Shown here one piece after another: positions 45,701 through 53,581 of a stretch of 64,000 nucleotides of DNA. This DNA comes from Mycobacterium decipiens (lineage in GTDB: Bacteria > Actinomycetota > Actinomycetes > Mycobacteriales > Mycobacteriaceae), in the NCBI RefSeq assembly GCF_963853665.1, contig NZ_OY970459.1:806001-870000 (forward strand). Reading direction: 5' to 3'. Position 1 is the stretch's first letter; each line of letters starts with the position of its first letter. Both the position numbers and the translations under genes were made by a program. The notes under the pieces are model-generated. The model did no database searches and was not told the DNA's origin. It was given only the letters and a program-made list of their open reading frames with translations.

Positions 45701-48700
45701 ACCCACGCAACCGGCCGGCTAGTCGATGGAAAGTGCGTAGCTACACAGCATTCCATCCCCGATGCCATCGGCATGGTCGAGATAGGTCCAGGCGAGTTGT
45801 ACGCCGCCATGTCGCGAAACGGGATGAACTACGGTCCCAACTTCCAGCGCGTCACATCACTGCGGGCGAACTCCACCCAGGCAGTCGGCACTTTGGATGC
45901 AAAATCGGATGAGGATACCGCAAAGCACCTCGTACACCCCGGCGTCATTGATGCTGCCTTCCACACTATCTCCCCTCTCATCGAGCAGTCCGTTGGTCGA
46001 ACGCTTGGGGCCATTGTCCCGATCGGAGTCGACAAGGTGCGTGTCTTCGGCCCGCTGCCCGACCATGTCGAGGTGGTCACCACCCAGCATCACACCGACC
46101 CGCTGCGCTTCGACATCGTGATACTTGACGCGGAACAGACTGCTTGCGTTCAGCTTTCGGGTGTCCAATTCGGTTCCATCACACCTCAGGAGCCAATGGA
46201 CCGTCTTGACCCACTCTTTCACGAAGAGGTGTGGGAGCTCTGTGACGAGCTGAACGTGGCAACACTGCCGTCCCAAGAGCAAACTGCGACAATGGTCTTG
46301 GCACTTGGCGATCCCAGCCCGCGGGTAAAGCAGCTGGCCGAGGCTCTACCGCACGCCGTCTATCACAACTGCACCGACACACTGGATTTCGAATCCGACC
46401 TCGTCGAAGGACTTCGGACGATGTCATCGGGTTTGCCGAGAGCGCACGTCTGTGTTGTTGCGGGAAGCTTCACTGACGACACCGATGCGTTGTGGACGCT
46501 CAAGCGAATCGCCATCGCCACTGAGCAGTTCTTTGAGGAGGAGAGGGGCGACCACGGTGAGGGAGAAGCTGAGGGACTGGAGGTGCTAGGTGACGAGACC
46601 TTCTCTGTCAGCCTGATCACCGAACAAGCCCTCACGCACCCCAACGATATTTGCGCACCGAATGTGAGCCACGCTGCTCTCGCCGGAGCACGACGCTCCC
46701 TGGTCGCTGAACAGCCGAGGTTGCGCTGGCGTCTGATAGACGTGGCACCCGATACGACGCTCGCTGAGCTTATGTCCGAGCTCGTTGTTCCAGGCGCCTT
46801 CTCTGAGGACAAGACCGACGAGATCATCTTGCGCGGCGGCCTACGGTGGTCTGTCGTCGTAGCACGGACCTTGCGGCAGCAGCTTGAAACGATGGCAGAA
46901 AAGCATGAATTGACAGACCCAGAGGCCAACTTCAGAATCGATGTCCCCAAATCGCGGATTCTGTCCGAAGTCAGTTGGCGACGCTGCCCGCGGCCAGAAC
47001 CGGGGATCGGCGAAGTCGAAGTGCAGATGCACATGGTCGGCTTGAACTACAAGGACTCCGTCAAGGTAGTCGGACTACTCGGCTCCAGGGATCTGGAAGG
47101 TACGCATTTCGGCACCGAGTTAGGGATGGAGGGCGTTGGAGTAGTTACCCGCGTCGGACCGCAAGCGGGTGACCTGCAAGTCGGTGACACGGTTGTCACC
47201 CTCACCAAAGGCATGCTCGTCCGTTATCAGATCGCTGATGCGACGCTGTGCGTCAAGTTGCCGATCTCCGCCGATAACCAGTCCCACTCGCTGTTCACCA
47301 GCAGCATGACCGCGTTCATCACCGCTGAGCACTCGCTGCTGGCGTTGGGCCGACTGCAGCCTGGTGAGACGGTGCTGATTCACGGCGCGGCCGGCGGTGT
47401 CGGTCAGGCGGCAATTCAGGTTGCGAAACTACACGGTGCGACGGTGATTGGTACGGCGAGCACCGATGAGCGGCGTGAGTTCGGACTTGCCTTGGGCGCC
47501 GACTACATGGTCGACTCGCGCACCCTCGATTTTGTCGACGATGTTCAGGAACTGACGAATGGCCGTGGCGTCGATGTGATCGTCAGCAGCGCGCCCGGGG
47601 AGATCCTTCGCCACAATTTCGATGCCATCAGCGAGGTCGGTCGGATAATCGAAGTCGGCAAAGCCGACATCTACGGCCACAGCGTCTTGGACATGGCGGT
47701 TTTCGACAAGAACATCACGTATTTCCAGATCGACATCGATCGTATGGTCGGCTGGGATGCGCCTCGCATCATGAACATGGTGGTCGAGATCTTCAACAAA
47801 CTGATCAGCGGGATTTACCAACCGCTTCCAGCAGAGGTGTTCGAACCAGCCGACGTTGGCCGGGCATTCGAAGAAGTGTTCCGCTCCAGCCGACCTAGCC
47901 GCGTCGCAATTCGCCTTGCCGAAAACACCGCACCGGTCAAGGCCGCGTGGCGCGAAGTCGTGATTGATCCGCAAGCTTCCTACCTGATCACTGGCGGGTT
48001 CGGAGGCTTCGGTCTGGCAACCGGTCGATGGCTGGTTAGGCGGGGCGCCCGGCACCTCACTCTGGTCGGCAGGAGCGGTGCGAGCACCGAGCTGGCACGT
48101 AGGCAGATTGCACAGTGGCGAACCGCAGGAATCGATGTCACCGAGGAGCTGGTCGATCTGACCGACACTTCCGCAGTGGCCGCCCTGATTGATCGTTGCA
48201 AGAACAGTGACCACGCGCTGCGCGGAATCTTCCACGCTGCGGGCACCATCGCCGACCAGCGCATCGCTGATATCGGCATGGCCGACCTCAAACGTGTATA
48301 CGAGGTCAAGGTCACCGGAGGGCGTGCTCTCTGGTCGGCCGTCAAGGCCGCGGGCATCACACTCGACCAGTTTGTGTTCTATTCCTCATCCAGTGCGATG
48401 CTGGGTCTGCTCGGACAGTACAGCTACGCTGCGGCCAACTTTGCCGTGCAGGCTCTTTCGGAATCGATTGCCCGTGAAGGACAGCCGACACTATGCATCG
48501 GCTGGGGACACATGTCAGGAACGGGCGGCGGTATGGCCACCGACAAAGATCTGGAGAAGTACATGATTCTTTGTGGTGTCGACGCAATCGACATGGACGA
48601 CGGCCCGATCTACCTGGAGGAAGCACTGCGGTTGGGCGTCACGCAAGCATCGATCATTTCGATTAATTGGTCGCAGATCGGCACGGTGTTGAGCCACTTC

Positions 48701-49054
48701 AAGCATCTGCTCCGCACTTCGACGATGATCTCTACGGCCAATGAGTCGCACTCCGCATTCGACCGATTGCGCGCCGACCTTAAGGCTCTCGATGAGGACG
48801 AGCGCAGCGTGGTAGTCGGTTTGATGCTCGCCGAGCAGCTCGCCACCGTGATGGGCGTGGCTACTGACTCTATCGATATCGACCTACCGGTGATGGAACT
48901 CGGGTTGAACTCACTTATGGCCGTGGAATTCAGCGCCCGTACCGGTGAGTCGCTCGGCGTGTCATTGAATACGCTGATGCTCGGACCCAGCTATAGCCTG
49001 CGCAAAGCCGGCGCAGAGTTGGCTGCAACGATTGTGTCCGGAGTCCGGTCATGA
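42722..49054 (+). CDS. Reducing type I polyketide synthase (KS-AT-DH-ER-KR-ACP), no thioesterase
   Basis: The 2110-residue protein is one complete module. KS (1-425): active Cys176 in DTACSSS, EAHGTGT and GHTEAASG histidines. AT (about 530-840): GHSMGE with Ser621. DH (about 890-1170): His918 in HVVNDACLLPG and Asp1077 in DAAFH. ER (about 1400-1715): HGAAGGVGQAA near 1554. KR (about 1750-1930): GGFGGFGLA near 1758 and Tyr in YSYAAANF. ACP (about 2030-2100): Ser2064 in GLNSLMA. This order is that of mycobacterial Mas/Pks2-type iterative synthases that make fully reduced (often methyl-branched) chains. AT specificity is not clear (PYHSH motif). No release domain is present; the next gene, an oxoamine synthase, overlaps by ATGA and probably releases the chain. 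The DH motif has Asp where Gly is usual. Confidence 0.93.
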   Translation: MSRIAIVGIGCRYAGGIDSPDSFWDFVVNKKDNAIVDIPADRWDYRRFYDPDKSAAGRSYTKRGAFLTCDPWKFDPEFFGISPREATVMDPQQRLIMEVAWEAADDAGVAGRLAGSSVGVYVGAFNVDFSVTTMAIPVIPHFDMNTSTAASFTMLSNRLSFALNLMGPALTVDTACSSSLVAFHLACQAVASGDCEMALAGGVNVMLQPEMFVSMCKGGFLAADGRSKSFSAIGDGYGRGEGAGMVLLRRLEDAVRDGDRIYAVVAATGSNQDGRTNVMTVPNGDAQETLARSVCARSGFAPHEVTYVEAHGTGTPVGDPIELGALGRAYGCVEGRSKPLAVGSLKATLGHTEAASGIGSVIKAALAIHNRTLPPQGWFSDPNPEIAFDELQLTIQVEPQPIDSAVERMTVAVNGFGYGGTNAHAILTEPIAELMAPKPRSSTRQNIGIFPLSARGEAATRELAGAYAELLDTGTDPHDLIEAAWNRRAHHRNRAAVTFADSADLAERLRLVSTGDGPVSSVVDNSAGVAFVFSGMGTQWWAMGRDLLNAGGVFAAEAARIDECYQSIAGRSIIEELFRSQDDSKITSTAIAQPATFLLQVALTCELAEHGIKPSALVGHSMGEVPAAYLAGALSLHEALLVTHHRARLQATTAGTGGMLAVGLPYKELRELVPADLQIDVAAMNSPSAVTVAGEVSHLEALAEILTERGIFNRRLRVEVPYHSHRMDPILDELRAELANLAPQQPRIPLYSTVTGELATGLLDADYWCANVREPVRFADAIKTLVGDGHRVFLEVGPHPALSANIREVLLKGHEIGVSIPTLDRTRPDADSLRQTLAELYNAGSLDATALCTEISPFFKLPSYPWQRQRLHKELAVFEQMKFGTPGNYSMLGDPDLDRSSVWELHVSGQTLPWLADHVVNDACLLPGTAYLDAALSAAAVRAGTESAIADDVRFASPLFFDPADATVLRTEVDEATRRFTIKSRAGTGTIWTTHATGRLVDGKCVATQHSIPDAIGMVEIGPGELYAAMSRNGMNYGPNFQRVTSLRANSTQAVGTLDAKSDEDTAKHLVHPGVIDAAFHTISPLIEQSVGRTLGAIVPIGVDKVRVFGPLPDHVEVVTTQHHTDPLRFDIVILDAEQTACVQLSGVQFGSITPQEPMDRLDPLFHEEVWELCDELNVATLPSQEQTATMVLALGDPSPRVKQLAEALPHAVYHNCTDTLDFESDLVEGLRTMSSGLPRAHVCVVAGSFTDDTDALWTLKRIAIATEQFFEEERGDHGEGEAEGLEVLGDETFSVSLITEQALTHPNDICAPNVSHAALAGARRSLVAEQPRLRWRLIDVAPDTTLAELMSELVVPGAFSEDKTDEIILRGGLRWSVVVARTLRQQLETMAEKHELTDPEANFRIDVPKSRILSEVSWRRCPRPEPGIGEVEVQMHMVGLNYKDSVKVVGLLGSRDLEGTHFGTELGMEGVGVVTRVGPQAGDLQVGDTVVTLTKGMLVRYQIADATLCVKLPISADNQSHSLFTSSMTAFITAEHSLLALGRLQPGETVLIHGAAGGVGQAAIQVAKLHGATVIGTASTDERREFGLALGADYMVDSRTLDFVDDVQELTNGRGVDVIVSSAPGEILRHNFDAISEVGRIIEVGKADIYGHSVLDMAVFDKNITYFQIDIDRMVGWDAPRIMNMVVEIFNKLISGIYQPLPAEVFEPADVGRAFEEVFRSSRPSRVAIRLAENTAPVKAAWREVVIDPQASYLITGGFGGFGLATGRWLVRRGARHLTLVGRSGASTELARRQIAQWRTAGIDVTEELVDLTDTSAVAALIDRCKNSDHALRGIFHAAGTIADQRIADIGMADLKRVYEVKVTGGRALWSAVKAAGITLDQFVFYSSSSAMLGLLGQYSYAAANFAVQALSESIAREGQPTLCIGWGHMSGTGGGMATDKDLEKYMILCGVDAIDMDDGPIYLEEALRLGVTQASIISINWSQIGTVLSHFKHLLRTSTMISTANESHSAFDRLRADLKALDEDERSVVVGLMLAEQLATVMGVATDSIDIDLPVMELGLNSLMAVEFSARTGESLGVSLNTLMLGPSYSLRKAGAELAATIVSGVRS

Positions 49055-50424
49055 CACGAGATCGAAGCAATGACGCCGCGCTGCGCGATATGGCCAGCAG
49101 GCTGCTCGCGCAGCGCGGCGCCAATCCAAGCCCTGCGCCAGCATCGACGACACCTCGACCCGCGCCCCGGACGGCCCCATCGCCAGGTCCACGCAAACGG
49201 TTCAGCGACCACCCCGGGGTGGTGGCCGTCTGCGAACTCAACGCGCAGAGGCGCGCGTTGTGGGAGCCGACCGGAATGCCGAACCCGCTGTTTCTGCCCA
49301 GGACGACCCCGAATACGGCCCTCATCAACAGCCCACAAGGGGAGCTGATCAACTTCTCCAGCTACAACTACCTTGGCCTGGCCCATCACCCGAGAGTCGT
49401 TCGTGCTGTTCAGGATGCGGTAGCACAGTATGGCGCCTCGGCATCGAACAGTCGCATCACCTCCGGAGAGACCGAACTGCATCCGCGACTCGAAAGTCGG
49501 CTGGCCCAGATGTATGACATGGATGCGGCCATCATCGCGACCAGCGGGTTCATCACCAACGCCGGAGTCATCGGCTTTCTCCTCAGCGAGGGTGACGCGC
49601 TCGTAGTTGACTCACTGATTCATGCCAGCGTGGTGACGGGGGCCCGGTGGGCAGGCGCTCGGATTATCACATTTCGACACAACGACCCCGAGTCGCTGCG
49701 CGGCGTGCTCCGAACGTCGCGTGACCGTTTCAAGCGGGTGCTCGTTGTCATCGAAGGCCTTTACAGCATGGACGGGGATATCGGCCGACTCCCGGAAATC
49801 TCGGCAGTTGCGCGTGAATACGACTGCGCCGTGATGGTTGATGAGGCCCATTCGGTCGGCATCTTCGGTTCCCACGGCTTCGGTGTGCGTGAGCACTTCG
49901 GTCTGCCTGGTGACGCGGCAGACATCTGGATGGGCAGTCTTTCGAAAGGGCTCGGCAGTTGCGGCGGCTTCGTTGCGGCCAGTGCCAACGTGATCGAAGC
50001 GCTTCATGTTGCTCCCGCAATGCTGCTCACCGTTGGTGTCCCACCGACCGCCGCGGCAGCCGCACTCACCGCCCTCGAGGTCATCGAGAGCGAGCCCGAG
50101 CGACTGAAACGTCTGTGGCGCAACACCGAATGGTTCAACTCGACGTTGCGTGAACGCAATATCGACCTCGGACTGTCGGAGAACACCCCGATATGTCCGG
50201 TGATGATCCCCGGCGTGAACAAAGTCGTATACGCCTCATCGCTACTCTTGCAACGCGGCATTTACGCCGGCCCCGTGTTGTCGCCAGGGGTTGCGCCTGG
50301 ACAGGAACGGCTCCGCTTCTTCATCACCAGCGAACACACCGAGGATCAACTGAAAGCCGCGGCTGATCAGTTGGTTGAGGTGGTTGAATTGGCCAAGAAT
50401 CTCGACGAGACAGTCTCAGTCTGA
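49051..50424 (+). CDS. PLP-dependent alpha-oxoamine synthase (KAPA synthase / serine palmitoyltransferase family)
   Basis: The 457-residue enzyme has the fold-type I core: NFSSYNYLGLAHHPRVV, the DEAHSVGIFGSHGFGVREHF stretch (Asp and His that hold PLP) and Lys299 in GSLSKGLGSCGGF for the internal aldimine. Family members join an acyl thioester to an amino acid with loss of CO2, giving an alpha-amino ketone. About 60 extra N-terminal residues precede the core: a short helix (DAALRDMASRLLAQRG) and a Pro/Ala/Ser-rich linker. This looks like a docking segment. Genuine BioF normally uses pimeloyl thioester and sits in bio operons; here the start overlaps the PKS stop, so the acyl donor is most likely the PKS ACP-bound chain. 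The amino acid (Gly, Ala or Ser) cannot be told. Confidence 0.9.
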   Translation: MTRDRSNDAALRDMASRLLAQRGANPSPAPASTTPRPAPRTAPSPGPRKRFSDHPGVVAVCELNAQRRALWEPTGMPNPLFLPRTTPNTALINSPQGELINFSSYNYLGLAHHPRVVRAVQDAVAQYGASASNSRITSGETELHPRLESRLAQMYDMDAAIIATSGFITNAGVIGFLLSEGDALVVDSLIHASVVTGARWAGARIITFRHNDPESLRGVLRTSRDRFKRVLVVIEGLYSMDGDIGRLPEISAVAREYDCAVMVDEAHSVGIFGSHGFGVREHFGLPGDAADIWMGSLSKGLGSCGGFVAASANVIEALHVAPAMLLTVGVPPTAAAAALTALEVIESEPERLKRLWRNTEWFNSTLRERNIDLGLSENTPICPVMIPGVNKVVYASSLLLQRGIYAGPVLSPGVAPGQERLRFFITSEHTEDQLKAAADQLVEVVELAKNLDETVSV

Positions 50425-50555
50425 GTGCGCTGTCCGACGTTGAGGTGCCGCATGCTCTGGCTCACAGCTCCGTTCAACACCGGTGAGATGCATGCACAAG
50501 CACATCCTGGCGACGACCGAAACGGTGATCGACCAGCACCCGGGAGTGTCAGATA

Positions 50556-52049
50556 ATGGAGCGCCTTGACGTCGTCATTGTCGGAGCGGGCATTTCAGGT
50601 GTCAGCGCGGCCTGGCACTTGCAACAGCGTTGTCCCGCCAAGACTTACGCCATTCTGGAGATGCGGGGTGACATAGGCGGCACGTGGGATCTTTTCCGCT
50701 ACCCGGGGGTACGCGCTGATACCGACATGTACACGCTTGGCTACCGTTTCCGGCCGTGGAAGGGACAAGCCATTGCCGAGGGCAGTGCCATACTCGACTA
50801 TGTCAAGCAAACAGCTGCAGTAGGCGACATCGACAAGCACATCCGCTTTAACCACAAGGTGATCAAGGCCGACTGGCGCAGTGCAGAGAACCGCTGGATT
50901 GTGCGCGCCCAATGCGCGAAGCCGGGAAGTAGGATCGCTTCCTCGGTCACGATCTCCTGCTCATTCCTTTTCATGTGTAGCGGTTACTACAACTACGACC
51001 AAGGCTACTCACCCTATTTCGCGGGTACCGAAGCCTTCAACGGGCCGATCATCCACCCGCAGCACTGGCCCAAGGACCTTGACTACGTCGGCAAGGACGT
51101 CGTCGTGATAGGGAGCGGCGCCACGGCGGTTACGATGGTTCCCGCGCTAGCGGACTCGGGCGCCAAGCACGTCACCATGCTGCAACGCTCGCCCACCTAC
51201 ATCAAGTCTGAACCCGCGCGAGACGCCATCGCCGAAAGGCTCATGCGTTGGCTGCCCGAGAACAACGCTTACGCAGCAGTTCGATGGAAGCGGATTTTGC
51301 AGCGGACGGCGTTGTACTGGGCCTGCCGGCAGTGGCCGCACCGCATGCGGACGCAGCTGATTCAGCTGTGCCGGCGCCAACTTCCCGCAGGGTATGACGT
51401 GATCAAAGACTTTGGACCGCACTACAATCCGTGGGACCAGCGACTGTGTGCGGCACCTAACGGGGACCTGTTCCGCGCCATCCGGCAGGGACAGACGGAG
51501 GTAGTCACCGACACCATAAAACGGTTCACCGCAACCGGGGTCCTGCTCGACTCGGGGCGTGAGCTGCCCGCGGAGATCATCGTGACCGCTACCGGATTGA
51601 ACCTTCAGCTTCTCGGTGGCAGCTCGGTCACGGTCGACGGTCAACCCGTGGAGTTGGCTCAGACGATGACCTACAAAGGCACGATGCTCACCGGGTTGCC
51701 CAACATGGCCTACGCGTTCGGTTACATCAATTCGTCGTGGACCTTGAAGGCCGACCTGACATCGGAATTCGTGTGCCGTCTGCTCGAATACATGGACGCC
51801 AATGGCTTTGAGAAAGTTGTGGCTGAGCATCCAGCCACCGACGTCGAAGAGCGCCCTTTCATCGAGGATTTCGTCCCAGGTTATGTGCTACGCGTACTAG
51901 GATGGATGCCCAAGCAAGGTTCGCGCAGTCCGTGGCGGATGCACCAGAACTACTTGCGTGATCTCCAGTTGATCCGCCACCGCAAGGTTGCCGACGAGAG
52001 CCTACGGTTCGAGAGGGCCCCGGAGCGGTCGGCCGCACAGCTGCGCTAA
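50556..52049 (+). CDS. EthA/MymA-type flavin-containing (Baeyer-Villiger class) monooxygenase
   Basis: The 497-residue protein opens with the FAD Rossmann motif VIVGAGISGVSAAWHL and GDIGGTWDLFRYPGVRADTD. From residue 155 it has FAGTEAFNG, then HPQHWP, close to the Baeyer-Villiger fingerprint FxGxxxHxxxW. The NADPH motif VVVIGSGATAVTM follows. It matches the mycobacterial EthA/MymA group, which oxidises ketones and sulfur or nitrogen groups. Acting on a keto or aminoketone lipid would turn it into an ester or hydroxylamine; this is inferred. A GGGAG lies before ATG 50556. The gene starts 131 bp after the oxoamine synthase. A decayed paralogue lies at 40604-41455 in opposite orientation. Confidence 0.9.
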   Translation: MERLDVVIVGAGISGVSAAWHLQQRCPAKTYAILEMRGDIGGTWDLFRYPGVRADTDMYTLGYRFRPWKGQAIAEGSAILDYVKQTAAVGDIDKHIRFNHKVIKADWRSAENRWIVRAQCAKPGSRIASSVTISCSFLFMCSGYYNYDQGYSPYFAGTEAFNGPIIHPQHWPKDLDYVGKDVVVIGSGATAVTMVPALADSGAKHVTMLQRSPTYIKSEPARDAIAERLMRWLPENNAYAAVRWKRILQRTALYWACRQWPHRMRTQLIQLCRRQLPAGYDVIKDFGPHYNPWDQRLCAAPNGDLFRAIRQGQTEVVTDTIKRFTATGVLLDSGRELPAEIIVTATGLNLQLLGGSSVTVDGQPVELAQTMTYKGTMLTGLPNMAYAFGYINSSWTLKADLTSEFVCRLLEYMDANGFEKVVAEHPATDVEERPFIEDFVPGYVLRVLGWMPKQGSRSPWRMHQNYLRDLQLIRHRKVADESLRFERAPERSAAQLR

Positions 52050-52157
52050 TCGATAGTTGGCTGCGCCATTAGCCTGTGGCGCTTCGCCGATATCCAGGCC
52101 CGGGACCGTGAAACTCAACCAAATACATTCTGCAACAGAGGAAGTGAGCACACTGAC

Positions 52158-53183
52158 ATGCGCGCTGTAGTCATCGAAGGGCCGCGCAGAGTCCGGGTCG
52201 AAACCCGCCCCGACCCAGCCCTTCCCGGGCCTGACGGGGCGGTCGTCGCCGTCACCGCGGCCGGCATCTGTGGATCAGACTTGCATTTCTACGGGGGTGA
52301 ATACCCGGTCGGCGAGCCATTGGCCGTCGGACACGAAGCGGTGGGCACTGTGGTGGAGGCTGGACCGCAAGTTCGCAGCCTCAAGGTGGGCGACCGGGTC
52401 ATGGTGTCTTCGGTAGTTGGCTGTGGCGTTTGCCCGGGCTGCGCGACCCGCGACCCCGTCCTGTGCCATGGCGGCCTGCGAATCTTCGGTGCTGGTGCAC
52501 TCGGCGGTGCGCAGGCCGACCTACTCGCGGTACCCGTCGCCGATTTTCAGGTGATGAAGATCCCCGAATCGATAAGCGACGAGCAGGCGCTGCTCCTCAC
52601 CGATAACCTCGTCACCGGCTGGGCAGCTGCCAAGCGAGCCGACATTCCGTTAGGTGGCACGGTCGCGGTGATCGGTCTGGGTGCGGTGGGATTGTGCGCG
52701 CTGCGCAGTGCGTTCGTACAGGGCGCCGCAACCGTTTTCGCTGTCGATCGGGTCGGCGGGCGGCTGGACCGCGCCGCCGGGTATGGTGCCACGCCGGTCA
52801 GATCGCCGGCCGCTGAGCGCATCATCGCCGCGACGGGCGGCCAAGGCGCCGATTCGGTGATTGACGCAGTCGGCAGCAGCGCATCGATGACCGACGCGCT
52901 CAATGCGGCACGGCCCGGCGGGACCGTGTCGGTGGTGGGCATGCACGATCTGCAGCCGTTCCCCCTTCCCGCCACCACCTGTGTGCTACGCAGCATCACA
53001 CTGCGAATGACCACCGCGCCGGTGCAGCGCACCTGGCCAGAATTGATTCCGCTACTTCAGTCAGGGCGGCTGGACATCGACGGCATCTTCACGACGACGC
53101 TGCCGTTGGACGAAGCGGCCAAGGGTTACGCGACAGCCCAGTCGCGATCGGGCGACAACGTGAAGATCTTGCTCAAGCCGTAG
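52158..53183 (+). CDS. Zinc-dependent medium-chain alcohol dehydrogenase
   Basis: The 341-residue enzyme has the catalytic zinc ligands in CGSDLHFYGGE and GHEAVG, the four-cysteine structural zinc loop CGVCPGCATRDPVLC, and the nucleotide-binding motif VIGLGAVGLCALRSA. It belongs to the threonine/sorbitol-dehydrogenase-like MDR group. In this locus it could reduce the ketone produced by the oxoamine synthase, giving an amino alcohol, or act before the monooxygenase; both are inferences. It follows the monooxygenase by 108 bp on the same strand and is the last intact gene of the cluster. Confidence 0.88.
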   Translation: MRAVVIEGPRRVRVETRPDPALPGPDGAVVAVTAAGICGSDLHFYGGEYPVGEPLAVGHEAVGTVVEAGPQVRSLKVGDRVMVSSVVGCGVCPGCATRDPVLCHGGLRIFGAGALGGAQADLLAVPVADFQVMKIPESISDEQALLLTDNLVTGWAAAKRADIPLGGTVAVIGLGAVGLCALRSAFVQGAATVFAVDRVGGRLDRAAGYGATPVRSPAAERIIAATGGQGADSVIDAVGSSASMTDALNAARPGGTVSVVGMHDLQPFPLPATTCVLRSITLRMTTAPVQRTWPELIPLLQSGRLDIDGIFTTTLPLDEAAKGYATAQSRSGDNVKILLKP

Positions 53184-53254
53184 TCGCTTGCGCGACACAC
53201 ATTGTGACCGCGTTGATTATCGTGCGCCGAGTCCAAGCCGCCCGCTACCCATCG

Positions 53255-53385
53255 CCGCGCCACGGCGGGTCGTCTTCGTAGTCCTGCTGGTGATGATCGG
53301 TGCGGGCGTGTTCGGCGTCCCGGCAGTCAGTCGGTTGTCCGTCGGTGGCTTGAAGGCCCGAATTCGGAGTCGGCCAGAGCCAGCG
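53255..53385 (+). pseudogene. MmpL N-terminal remnant
   Basis: PRRVVFVVLLVMIGAGVFGV, then PAVSRLSVGGL and (after a frame change) PNSESARASDA match the start of the intact MmpL at 38062-40305, which reads PRRILAVVTLVMIGAAVFGI and GGFDDPNSESTRASQ. The remaining roughly 700 residues are gone, and the match breaks off where an IS110-type fragment begins. It follows the alcohol dehydrogenase in the same direction, so the ancestral operon probably ended in an mmpL gene. Confidence 0.75.
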
Positions 53386-53580
53386 ATGCGCCGAGCGTTC
53401 TACATGGCCGCACTGTCGGCCATCCGAGCTCCCGGCCCTTCGCGGCAGGTCTACGACCGCAAACGCGGCGAACAATTCATCCATACCCAGGCGCTCCTAG
53501 CTCTCGCCCGTCGCCTCGTCGACGTGCTCTGGGCACTGCTGCGCGACGGCCGCGAATTCACTCCCCAAATGCCTACACCC
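53386..53580 (+). pseudogene. IS110-family transposase C-terminal fragment
   Basis: The plus strand reads RAFYMAALSAIRAPGPSRQV, YDRKRGEQFIHTQALLALAR and RLVDVLWALLRDGREF. This is the conserved end of the transposase_20 domain of IS110-type transposases (…FYLAALSAIR…FYDRKRAEGKxHxQALxALARR…). Only the last 60 residues remain. It directly joins the mmpL remnant on one side and the 3' end of recD on the other, marking the right edge of the accessory region. Confidence 0.8.
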
Positions 53581-53581
53581 A

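Noticed and set aside
49051..50424. Naming the oxoamine synthase bioF (biotin synthesis)
   Set aside because: No other biotin genes are nearby, the start overlaps a PKS and the N-terminal extension is unlike BioF; the family is shared but the role is probably different.
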